Positions 47,050-55,099 of a DNA stretch of 64,000 bases are shown one piece after another (position 1 is the first letter of the stretch; every line of letters starts with the position of its first letter). The position numbers and the translations under genes were made by a program. The stretch is from Niveibacterium umoris (GTDB taxonomy: Bacteria > Pseudomonadota > Gammaproteobacteria > Burkholderiales > Rhodocyclaceae): the NCBI RefSeq assembly GCF_014197015.1, contig NZ_JACIET010000002.1, positions 310,001 through 374,000 of the forward strand, in the 5' to 3' direction. Below the pieces are notes generated by a model. The model was not told where the DNA came from. It did no database searches and was given only the letters and a program-made list of their open reading frames with translations.

Positions 47050-47326
47050 AAATTCGATGCCGTGGTAGTAGATTGCATACGATGAGCGGTTCAGAATCAA
47101 ACTGCTCACGACATAGTTCGTAACCTTTCAGTGTACCGCAAGGAGCCCCGTTAGATTGAATTCACTTACCCGATACTGAGGGACCCGTTTGCAAAAGACT
47201 GCATCAGCGGGCCGTGACGCACCCTTCGTTTCGACGATGATCAATCACCGGTCTCATCAGCACGGACCGAAATGACAGCTGTCTTAATCGCTGCCTCCAC
47301 AGCTCATCACGTATAACCCATCCCTC
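47050..47326. other. Non-coding leader between transposon end repeats and tnsA
   Basis: About 277 bases with no convincing ORF or RNA gene. It should hold the promoter for the tns operon. I see no CRISPR repeat or tracrRNA-like element here. Confidence 0.45.
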
Positions 47327-48130
47327 ATGGCTGGAACCAAGGCACGCCGCCCCTCGCCGAAAATTGTTGAACGCTGGATCGAGGCTGGCTTCGGCCAGGG
47401 AGCCGGTATGGCGTACAAGCCCTTCGTGTTCGTCCGCGACGTTCCTTCGATCGGGGCTTCCAATACCGTCAAGAGTTGGGCTACTGGGCGAAATCATCAT
47501 TACTTGTCGAGACAGGAATTCAAGGTCCATCTCGTCGCCGAATATTGCTCCTCCATACTCGACATCCGGGAGCAATTTGCCCTCCTGCCGTGGGACGAAA
47601 CACAGTCGATCGCCCGCCAGTTGGGGATCAAACACCCGAGGTATCCGGCCACCACTACGCCCACCGTCATCACAACCGACCTGCTGCTGACGATGAAGCG
47701 ACCCGATGGAATGGAGTTGATCGCCGTCAGCGTCAAGCTCACCAAGGACCTAGAGCCTCGCGTCCTGGAAAAATTGCTCATCGAACGCCTCTATTGGAAC
47801 CGCCGCGGAATCCGCTGGATCCTCGCCACTGAAAAGAACATCCCGAATGTTCGGGCAGAGAATCTCCTATTTTTCGAGATGGCCCTCAACGACGACCGGG
47901 CAACAAAATCCGGCGTTGATCCGGCCCATTTCAGCCGGCAATTTGAAGCAAACCATAGCCCGAACCGTTGCTTCAACAACGTCCTGAGCAAGACTAGCCG
48001 TGACCTGAGTCTCGATATCCAGACAGGTCACGCCTTGCTGGGCACCGCGGTCTGGAAGCGAGCCAGCCGTATCGACATCGATACGGCGCGGCTGGACCAT
48101 CGTTCACCTGTCGTGCTTATTTCAAGGTAG
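47327..48130 (+). CDS. tnsA: TnsA-type transposon endonuclease
   Basis: 267 residues. The N-terminal endonuclease fold carries the expected acidic and basic residues: Glu64 in HYLSRQEFKVH, Asp118 in VITTDLLLTM, and Lys137 in AVSVKLTK. In Tn7 TnsA the catalytic pair is Q-x-K; here the first position is Ser135. The remaining C-terminal region is the TnsC-contacting winged domain (LIERLYWNRRGIRWILAT). It nicks the 5' ends so that the element moves by cut-and-paste. It is the first gene of tnsABC-tniQ, five bases before tnsB. Confidence 0.9.
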   Translation: MAGTKARRPSPKIVERWIEAGFGQGAGMAYKPFVFVRDVPSIGASNTVKSWATGRNHHYLSRQEFKVHLVAEYCSSILDIREQFALLPWDETQSIARQLGIKHPRYPATTTPTVITTDLLLTMKRPDGMELIAVSVKLTKDLEPRVLEKLLIERLYWNRRGIRWILATEKNIPNVRAENLLFFEMALNDDRATKSGVDPAHFSRQFEANHSPNRCFNNVLSKTSRDLSLDIQTGHALLGTAVWKRASRIDIDTARLDHRSPVVLISR

Positions 48131-48135
48131 GGATC

Positions 48136-50277
48136 ATGTTTGCCATCCACGATGTTTTCCAACCGACAACACCTTTGCCGAAGATCAACGGCCCGGTGCG
48201 CGTCATCGAAACAGTGGGGCGCGAAAAAATCATCCTCATCGAGGTCGGGGAAGCAGCCAACTCACTCCCCTTCACCATCAGCTACCGCGACTGGCTTGAG
48301 CACCTCAAATCCGACGCGCTGCGAAAAATTGCAGACCCCTACCTGATGATTCCTCCCACCCCTGGAAAGCTGCCCAAAGGCGCGACAGAACGTTACAAAA
48401 ACATCCTTAAAGCCACGGAGATCTTTGCGAGAGAACCCGCCTTGCTGCACACACGCAAGACGTTGGCCGGTGCCATTGCCGACATCGCAAAGTCGATGGG
48501 GCTCAACGGCAGAACGATCAAGCGCTGGCTCTGTGCATGGCTGCGCTCCGGGCGGAACCCGGGGGCAGTGCTACGGGCATTCCTTGACGGAGATGCCGAC
48601 CGGTTAGTGAAACCCCAAGAGCGGGGAAAGAAGCGCGGCGTCACCGGACGGGTTCCGAAGTCGGCTTCTGACGCTCCGGCCCATGAAGTCATGGCCAGCA
48701 TCGTCAAGGCCTGGGATCTGTACGTCGTGAAGCAGAAGAAGAAATGGCTTGACGCTTACCACGACATGCTCATCGATATCTACAGGATACCCGCCAGCGC
48801 CTTCTCGCCAAACGACAGCGGGTACTTCTTGGACCCCGCCCTGATTGATAAATACCGCGCGCCAACCTGGCCCCAGACTCGGTATCGTTTCCGCCAGCTC
48901 AAAAAGGCAGCCTTCCAGCGAGATGCCGAACTGCCTCGCGGCAATCGAGGCAAGGCTACCGATGACGCCATCGGTCCGGGATTCTTCGAGATCGATGCCA
49001 CCTACTTCCAGATCCAGCTCGTGTCCCGACTGACCAAGGGCAAGCTCGTCGGCAGACCTACCGTGTATCTCATCGTGGACATCTATTCCGGGGCCATCGT
49101 CGGCTACTCCGTCACCCTGGAAAACCCAAGCTGGGCAACCGCCGCTCTGGCGCTATACAACTGCTTCAGCGACAAAGGGGCGGTGTTCGAGCGGCTGGGC
49201 CTCCCCTATGAAGCTAAGGACTGGCCGTGTCGGGAATTGCCCAATATGCTGCGGGCCGACCGTGCCGAACTCGTCTCGAACATGGGGCAGGAGTTTCCCG
49301 CTTCCGGCATTCGGGTCGAAACGCCACCTCCCATGACACCGGAAGCGAAAGGGACTGTGGAAGGCAAACACGCCGAAATCAAGAACCCACAGAGAGGCCG
49401 CTTCGACCTCCCCGGCCGTTTCGCCAAAATTCGCAAGCGTCGCGACCCCGATGGCAAGAAAGCCGCAGCCCTAGACATCCTCGAATTCGAGCGCATTCTG
49501 GTCGAAATCATCATGGACATCAATCGCGAACCCGTCGAGGCAAAACGCATTCCGCCGGATGCGCTGCCGGAAGGTGCGAAAGTGGCAAGCCGCATAGGCT
49601 TCTACGAATGGGGCCTAACGCATCGCGCCGGATTCACTCGCAAAATGGGGTCGCACTTCGTTTACGAACATCTCCTCACTACAACGCGGGCAACGGTCAC
49701 GTCCCAGGGCATCCACGCCAAGGGCGAAGTTTTCAATTGCGATCGCCTGCGCGAACTCGGCTATCTGGCTGCGGCCATCGACGACAAGGTCAAACTGTCT
49801 GTCGCCTACAATCCGCTATTGGCGTCCGAAGTCTACTTCTACGACCGGAAAGGCAGCTCCTGGACACCCGCCTTTAACACCGACCCCGAAATCTACCGTC
49901 TCAAGGCTTCGTTTGCTGAAGCGGCAAGTTATCGCGGCTGGCAGGAGGTACTGACTCGCCAGGCGGCCTTCAATGCCCATGGCAAGCGGCGTGAACGCCA
50001 GGCGTTCATCCGTCAGACAATCAAGGATGCGGTCAAGGGGAAGAAGGAAACACCGATCAAAACCAGTGCGGCCAAAGCCGGAATTCGCGAAAACAGAGCC
50101 CAGGAACGGGCCAACGAGCGCTCCCCCGGGTTGAATGAATCGCTGCCGACGACGTTGCTACTTGAAACAGTCGCCCCTCCCGCAGCCAGCGCCGTTGCCG
50201 ACTCCTCAGTCAAACCGAGCACGGCTGACAAATTCAAACAACTGTGGAGCAAAGTCGATGCAATCAGCAAGACCTGA
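48136..50277 (+). CDS. tnsB: TnsB-type DDE transposase
   Basis: 713 residues. The N-terminal helical/HTH DNA-binding part includes TLAGAIADIAKSMGLNGRTI. The RNase H-like integrase core has Asp287 (FFEIDATYFQ), Asp375 (LRADRAELV) and Glu409 (TVEGKHAEIK), a complete DDE set with D-E spacing of 34. A beta-barrel domain and a basic C-terminal tail follow, the tail probably contacting TnsC. It binds the end repeats and joins 3' ends to target DNA. Its end overlaps the tnsC start by 20 bases. Confidence 0.94.
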   Translation: MFAIHDVFQPTTPLPKINGPVRVIETVGREKIILIEVGEAANSLPFTISYRDWLEHLKSDALRKIADPYLMIPPTPGKLPKGATERYKNILKATEIFAREPALLHTRKTLAGAIADIAKSMGLNGRTIKRWLCAWLRSGRNPGAVLRAFLDGDADRLVKPQERGKKRGVTGRVPKSASDAPAHEVMASIVKAWDLYVVKQKKKWLDAYHDMLIDIYRIPASAFSPNDSGYFLDPALIDKYRAPTWPQTRYRFRQLKKAAFQRDAELPRGNRGKATDDAIGPGFFEIDATYFQIQLVSRLTKGKLVGRPTVYLIVDIYSGAIVGYSVTLENPSWATAALALYNCFSDKGAVFERLGLPYEAKDWPCRELPNMLRADRAELVSNMGQEFPASGIRVETPPPMTPEAKGTVEGKHAEIKNPQRGRFDLPGRFAKIRKRRDPDGKKAAALDILEFERILVEIIMDINREPVEAKRIPPDALPEGAKVASRIGFYEWGLTHRAGFTRKMGSHFVYEHLLTTTRATVTSQGIHAKGEVFNCDRLRELGYLAAAIDDKVKLSVAYNPLLASEVYFYDRKGSSWTPAFNTDPEIYRLKASFAEAASYRGWQEVLTRQAAFNAHGKRRERQAFIRQTIKDAVKGKKETPIKTSAAKAGIRENRAQERANERSPGLNESLPTTLLLETVAPPAASAVADSSVKPSTADKFKQLWSKVDAISKT

Positions 50278-51697
50278 AATCGGCCCGCTCTACCGAAGCA
50301 TCGGCGTCCCCGATATCGACGACAACCCGCTGCTCGCGCATTTGCGGCTGCCGCCCGATAACGACGCCGACGCATTCCTCGCTCTCGGGCTACAGGCCAA
50401 ATTCAATCCCGCTGAGCGTGAATTGCCCACCCCCGTACGCCGTCTACGGGTTAATAGACTGCGGCGCTTTTTCATCCCGAACCTGCCAGCCCATCGCAGG
50501 GCGCTGATCGGCATTACCTCCCAGATGTTCGACAGCTACATGGCCCGCAATCCCATGACCCCCGAGGGACAAGCCATCCTGTATGGCGGGCCGACAAGCG
50601 TGCCATTTCGCTCGACAATATCCTTCGTAGCCGGGCATTCGGGAATGGGCAAATCAACCCTCATGGACCGAATCCTTGCCTACGCCGGCAATCAGGTGTG
50701 CCACCACACTAGATTTCGCGACGCAAACTTTCCGGAGACACAAATTCTCTGGCTACGACGCAATCTCCCCGAACACTGCACACTCGGCACCCTATGTTCC
50801 ACCTTTGGTGACCACACCGACCACGTCCTACGCACAACGCTGTATGGAGGCATCTTCAGCAAGCATAGAGGTGACCGGAGCCTGTACCTCAAGGAAATCC
50901 GGAAAATTGTCACCAACCACCACGTTGGAATGCTGGTGCTCGACGAATTCCAGAATCTCTCGCTGATGGGTGTGGGAGCAGCAAAGATCATCGCCCTGCT
51001 GGTCAATCTGAGAGACGAACTTGGCCTTCCCATCGTGGTGATCGGCACGTACAAGGCGCTCAAGCTGCTTGAGGGAACGATGAGCTCGGCGCGACGGCTA
51101 TGCGAAGGTGGCTTTTTCGATCTTGAGCGACCCTTGTCGCACGAGGACGAGGCCTGGGATCTGCTCTGCAGCGCCGCCTGGGAATACCAATGGGTACGCA
51201 AACCCGTCGAATACTCCAACGAGGTCGCTGAAGCCCTATACGACGTCTGCCAAGGCATTAGCGGCATCATGCTTTCGGTCCTGGCTGCCGCGCAACTCGC
51301 GGCGATGGAGGACGATGGCGCCGAAACCGTTGATGCCGACCTGATCCGCAAGGTGTACCTGGAACGAATGAGCCCCCTGCACCCGGCAATCCGCATTCTC
51401 CAGTCGGGAGACTCTCGCCTGATGGATCAGTTCGAAGATCTTTACCGGAACGCCTACCCGACCATCGACCGCAGCGCAGACGAGCTGGGCGCCGACGCCC
51501 CCCCCTGTGAAGCGGAGGCTTCGGCCGACTCGGAAGCGCCACCATCCTCCCTGACGCCGGATGCCAAAGCAAAGGCAAATTCTGGGAAACGCCCCCGGCA
51601 AGCGCCTAAACCCACCTCGGTATTGACCGACGAGCAGATCAGAAAACTCGTGATGGCCGACTCGATCAACGACCTTCTCCCCCTCCTCGACAAGTGA
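50258..51697 (+). CDS. tnsC: TnsC-type AAA+ transposition regulator
   Basis: 479 residues from ATG 50258 (GGAG upstream). Walker A is GHSGMGKST (126-134), Walker B is MLVLDEFQNL (near 225-232), and sensor-like VIGTYKAL follows in an AAA+ fold. The C-terminal 60 residues are Pro/Ala-rich and end in DEQIRKLVMADSINDLLPLL. It bridges the target selector (TniQ/TnsD) and the TnsAB transposase and enforces target immunity. The start lies inside tnsB. Confidence 0.92.
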   Translation: MQSARPEIGPLYRSIGVPDIDDNPLLAHLRLPPDNDADAFLALGLQAKFNPAERELPTPVRRLRVNRLRRFFIPNLPAHRRALIGITSQMFDSYMARNPMTPEGQAILYGGPTSVPFRSTISFVAGHSGMGKSTLMDRILAYAGNQVCHHTRFRDANFPETQILWLRRNLPEHCTLGTLCSTFGDHTDHVLRTTLYGGIFSKHRGDRSLYLKEIRKIVTNHHVGMLVLDEFQNLSLMGVGAAKIIALLVNLRDELGLPIVVIGTYKALKLLEGTMSSARRLCEGGFFDLERPLSHEDEAWDLLCSAAWEYQWVRKPVEYSNEVAEALYDVCQGISGIMLSVLAAAQLAAMEDDGAETVDADLIRKVYLERMSPLHPAIRILQSGDSRLMDQFEDLYRNAYPTIDRSADELGADAPPCEAEASADSEAPPSSLTPDAKAKANSGKRPRQAPKPTSVLTDEQIRKLVMADSINDLLPLLDK

Positions 51698-53646
51698 TGA
51701 AGCTACCGGGGTTCCCCATTGCGCAACCTGGGGAGACTTTCGCCTCGGTAGTCGCACGCCATCTCGCACGCAGCTCCACGCCGAAGGTACGCCACCTCAA
51801 ATTGCTCGGGCTGCGCATCGCCTCGGCAAGTTCCCTGATACCTCATGACCTCCGACCCTTCGTGTCGATACTTCCTCCGGGGCATCCATGGGAGGGGGCG
51901 CCGGAGCGGATTGCCCAAGATCACACGCTCATTCCGCTCTTTCTGCACTTTGCCCATCCCAAACGTGCTGCCGATACCCTGACCACTATCACCGCTGGCG
52001 CCAGCACAAACCCTGAGGCGACACTGGGAATCACCGTCACTCAGTCACGAAACCAGCTGCATGCCGGCAAATACTGCCCGGACTGTTTCGCACAGGATCT
52101 CAAGACGTTAGGCTTCCCCGTGTTTTACCGTCAACACCAACCGCCATTCGTGCGAATGTGTGCGGCCCATGCTCGACCATTGCATTCAAGCTGCGTGCGC
52201 TGCCAAAGCACGCGCAAAGCCGTCAGCATGTGGCAGGTCGCTGGCCGCTGCGGATGTAGCGATCCGCTCCTCCCCCCTATGTTCGAGATAGGGCACGATG
52301 CCCTGACGGCAGCCGGCTGGCTTTGGTTGTCGCAGCAGGTCAGCGCCATCTTGGCTGCACCGATTCCAAGCGAACCCACTGCTGCCCATCTCTTCGCGGC
52401 GTTGAGGAACGGTGGTTTTGCGGCGGTGCGTGGCGGCCTCAATTCTGCCGCCATGATGCAAGCCTTATTCGATCACTTCGGCGAGCCACTTCTTCGGGAG
52501 CTTGGCGCTGGATGTTGGTGCGGGTCCCAACCCTGCAAACACCGTCCCGGAAGAATGCTGACACGTAGCGCGCTAGATGGCCGGCGCATTCCAAACGTCC
52601 TGCGCATGCTGCTGCTCACTCGACTGATAACGCATGACGTCGCGACACTCTGGAAACCGATAGCAGTTGAACACGAGCAAAGGATGGACAAACAGCCAAC
52701 TGGTTACGGGCAGCGTAGCAGCAACGGACGGACTCATCTAGACGCGCGAGCCATCTCATCAGCACTCAACTGCGCTGAAGGGAAGATTACCGTCGCCGCC
52801 CAGCGCTTAGGGGTTCATGCCTATGTACTGGCATCTGATATGCGACATCACGGCATCCGCCTGCCATTGCGGCCGGCCAGTGCAAAGAGGCTCGGCGCTG
52901 AGCGCCTGGCCACCGTTCGCAGCGCATTGAGCCAGGGAATGCCCAAAAACGAAATTGCACGGCAGTTCGATGTTTCAGAGTGGTCAATTCTCCTGATAGA
53001 ACTCGACAAACCGGAACTGGGAACTGCCCACCGCGAGGCCACCATCGCACGACAGCGAGAGAAGCATCGAGAAGCTCTCCACTCGTTTTTTCGTAGCAAC
53101 CCAAGCAAGACCCGCAATGATTTCGCCACGAGCCATGTTGGCACTTACGACTGGCTACGTGAGTACGACCGAAATTGGCTTGATAGCAACCTCCCCGCCC
53201 CCATAAGGAATGGCCACAATGAAACTCGGGGAACACGCAAGGAATGGCACCAACTGGACCAAGACGCCGTTTTATGTATTCGGGACACTGTGCACGAGGA
53301 AATGACCAAAAATGATCGACCGACCCGACTGACGCCAACTCGCTTGTTGTCTACCGCTGGCGCCTTGAGTGTCTTGAGCCGAAACACTCAACATCACTAC
53401 CCACATGCAAAGGCAGAAGCGGAGAAGTTAGCCGAAACCAGGGACCAGTTCCGCAAACGAACGATTCGCTGGGCGCTTCATAAGTATGCGGTGCAACGCA
53501 TCCCAATCTCGATTAATCAGCTACGTCGGGTTGCGCGTTTACCTGCACGACAACTCATTGAACAACGCGACTGCGTCATTGAGGTAGCAGCCGAGCTGGG
53601 GCTGACTTTTGACGGTCGCTGCTCACTCGCCCCATGGAACAATTAG
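51697..53646 (+). CDS. TnsD-like TniQ target-selection protein
   Basis: About 649 residues. The N-terminal TniQ domain is PGFPIAQPGETFASVVARHL, followed by a CCCH-type zinc module (CPDC near 127-130, then CAAHARPLHSSCVRC near 155-169). The long C-terminal half has HTH-like stretches (GMPKNEIARQFDVSEWSIL; ISINQLRRVARLPARQL). The length matches TnsD, which recognises a specific chromosomal site, and exceeds the short TniQ of CRISPR-associated elements. TGATGA couples it to tnsC; a GTG at 51694 is an alternative start. It is the last recognisable transposition gene. Confidence 0.88.
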   Translation: MKLPGFPIAQPGETFASVVARHLARSSTPKVRHLKLLGLRIASASSLIPHDLRPFVSILPPGHPWEGAPERIAQDHTLIPLFLHFAHPKRAADTLTTITAGASTNPEATLGITVTQSRNQLHAGKYCPDCFAQDLKTLGFPVFYRQHQPPFVRMCAAHARPLHSSCVRCQSTRKAVSMWQVAGRCGCSDPLLPPMFEIGHDALTAAGWLWLSQQVSAILAAPIPSEPTAAHLFAALRNGGFAAVRGGLNSAAMMQALFDHFGEPLLRELGAGCWCGSQPCKHRPGRMLTRSALDGRRIPNVLRMLLLTRLITHDVATLWKPIAVEHEQRMDKQPTGYGQRSSNGRTHLDARAISSALNCAEGKITVAAQRLGVHAYVLASDMRHHGIRLPLRPASAKRLGAERLATVRSALSQGMPKNEIARQFDVSEWSILLIELDKPELGTAHREATIARQREKHREALHSFFRSNPSKTRNDFATSHVGTYDWLREYDRNWLDSNLPAPIRNGHNETRGTRKEWHQLDQDAVLCIRDTVHEEMTKNDRPTRLTPTRLLSTAGALSVLSRNTQHHYPHAKAEAEKLAETRDQFRKRTIRWALHKYAVQRIPISINQLRRVARLPARQLIEQRDCVIEVAAELGLTFDGRCSLAPWNN

Positions 53647-53974
53647 TCAGTGACCGGCGCATGCCTTTCGTTGATGCATGGAGCACTTCGGAAAAGAGGC
53701 AAAGCGGGCCATGCCGCGCACGCTATCCCTTGGATTTCGGGTCGTCCCTGCCTGGTGATACGCGACGTCACCATCCTAGAGTTCGTCGCGCCTTTAAATC
53801 TTACATGTCACGGACGCCTAGGCGAAAGCCGCATCGTCCCAAACGCTTCTCTGTGTCAAATACCATTAGGGCTCGATCGTCGCACCGGCGGTATTGGTCC
53901 GATACATGATGTGATCCAAGCGCACGCGATGCGAGGTGACATAAGCGCATGCCGCTCACCTGGGTTCAATCCGG
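53647..53974. other. Intergenic stretch after tniQ with no recognised feature
   Basis: About 328 bases. A 119-codon open frame (53650-54009) exists but has no ribosome-binding site and no recognisable family, and it runs into the convergent TIGR04255-like gene. No hairpin with a T run, no transposon-end repeats and no CRISPR repeats were seen. Confidence 0.45.
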
Positions 53975-54778
53975 TTACAGCCATCGTGTCCTTGCCTCCT
54001 CGGTCGTAATCGATTCGAAAGCCATGCTCGCCGTATCATGCGACGTGTCGAGCCGCTGCAGGACCCGTGCAATCTCGTACGAATCGTTGGTTTGCACAAA
54101 ATGGTCAATGTCGACCAAGGCATAGTGGCCCAGATCACCAGCGATTCGCTCTTCGCTGAGCGTCACTGGCAGCGGCATCAGTTCGGCCGCGATCGCGAAT
54201 TCTCCGTTCCGGGTCACCGTTCGGGCGATCAGCGTCCCGCCGGCAATCTGAAATACCGCCTCACAGTGCGTTTGCGTCGGCGTGCCGAGCGAACCCGGAT
54301 CGTCGGCCGCGCCATGCACGCTCGAAGCGAGAATCTCGCTTGCGGGCCTGCCTTCAAATTTCATGAGGTTCACGTAACGCAGCCCAGTACGGACCACCGC
54401 TTTAGGTTCTAAGAATTGCTCCACGAGCCTGAGGACACTACCGAATCGGCGCTTCAGACCTGCATAGTCCCCGTACGCGGCGGTCATCATTGACACTGCG
54501 TTGGAGCTGAAAACGAACGCTGTACAGTTGTCGATAGAGCGCGCCAGCCAGCGCCACATGATCTGGGGCTGAGTCCGCAGTCCTTGCGCCATATCCTCGC
54601 TAAAGGCGGGAAGTAGCCCTACTGCAGGAATCTGCTCGGACCAAGTCAGCGGATAGCCGGCATTGATGACCGCCGAACGCAATCCGCTTTGAAATTTCAC
54701 ATCCCAGTCTGGGATGTCGTTGAATACCACTTGGCATAGCGTCAGGATGACGGGTGCATGCGTTAGGCGAGTGCCCAC
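53975..54778 (-). CDS. TIGR04255-like family protein
   Basis: About 267 residues from a GTG at 54778 with GGAGG seven bases upstream. The N-terminal THAPVILTLCQVVFNDIPDW fits the APV-x-E/x...QV-x-F opening of TIGR04255 proteins. VRTGLRYVNLMKFEG (the internal RYxN segment) and HYALVDIDHFVQTN also fit that family. These occur sporadically in accessory and defence-rich regions; their biochemical role is unknown. An in-frame upstream start at 54874 would add residues unlike the family. It converges with tniQ and lies left of the ATPase operon. Confidence 0.68.
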   Translation of the reverse strand: MGTRLTHAPVILTLCQVVFNDIPDWDVKFQSGLRSAVINAGYPLTWSEQIPAVGLLPAFSEDMAQGLRTQPQIMWRWLARSIDNCTAFVFSSNAVSMMTAAYGDYAGLKRRFGSVLRLVEQFLEPKAVVRTGLRYVNLMKFEGRPASEILASSVHGAADDPGSLGTPTQTHCEAVFQIAGGTLIARTVTRNGEFAIAAELMPLPVTLSEERIAGDLGHYALVDIDHFVQTNDSYEIARVLQRLDTSHDTASMAFESITTEEARTRWL

Positions 54779-54790
54779 TCGGTGTCCTCC

Positions 54791-55012
54791 ATGGCAGGCT
54801 CGGGTGGGCAGAATGCTTCCCAAGAGGCTATCTCTGCTGGGAGCGCTGACTACGGGCGTGATCGCAGGATGCACTCACTTTACACCGCAATACGCTCGCT
54901 TCCACCATCCTTGCGGCGACAGGTTGTGGCGATTCTCGATCGGCTGGTGCAAAGCGCGCACCGAAACGAGTTGCTAGGAGAATCGCTGCACAAGGCCCGG
55001 AACAATGCTTGA
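54791..55012 (+). CDS. Doubtful small ORF, DUF2281-like C-terminus
   Basis: 73 codons. The C-terminal half (YTAIRSLPPSLRRQVVAILD) resembles the LP-x2-L-x2-EV-xxFIDFLL stretch of DUF2281/antitoxin-like small proteins. There is no clear ribosome-binding site. The start is only 12 bases from the divergent TIGR04255-like start, whose promoter would have to lie within this ORF. It may be a remnant, a leader, or not a gene. Confidence 0.3.
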   Translation: MAGSGGQNASQEAISAGSADYGRDRRMHSLYTAIRSLPPSLRRQVVAILDRLVQSAHRNELLGESLHKARNNA

Positions 55013-55099
55013 GCCTACCTCCCGTCGGTCGTTCTGGATAAGCTGTTGGCGATCACCTAAAACTGACCCGACACGCAGGCGGCCTGCAGGAGGCACAGT

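Noticed and set aside
46973-47326. CRISPR array or guide RNA next to the tns genes
   Set aside because: The repeats are dyads at uneven spacing with no spacer pattern, there are no cas genes, and the TniQ is long and TnsD-like.
53650-54009. A 119-codon frame after tniQ
   Set aside because: No ribosome-binding site, no family resemblance, and it overlaps the end of a better supported opposite-strand gene.
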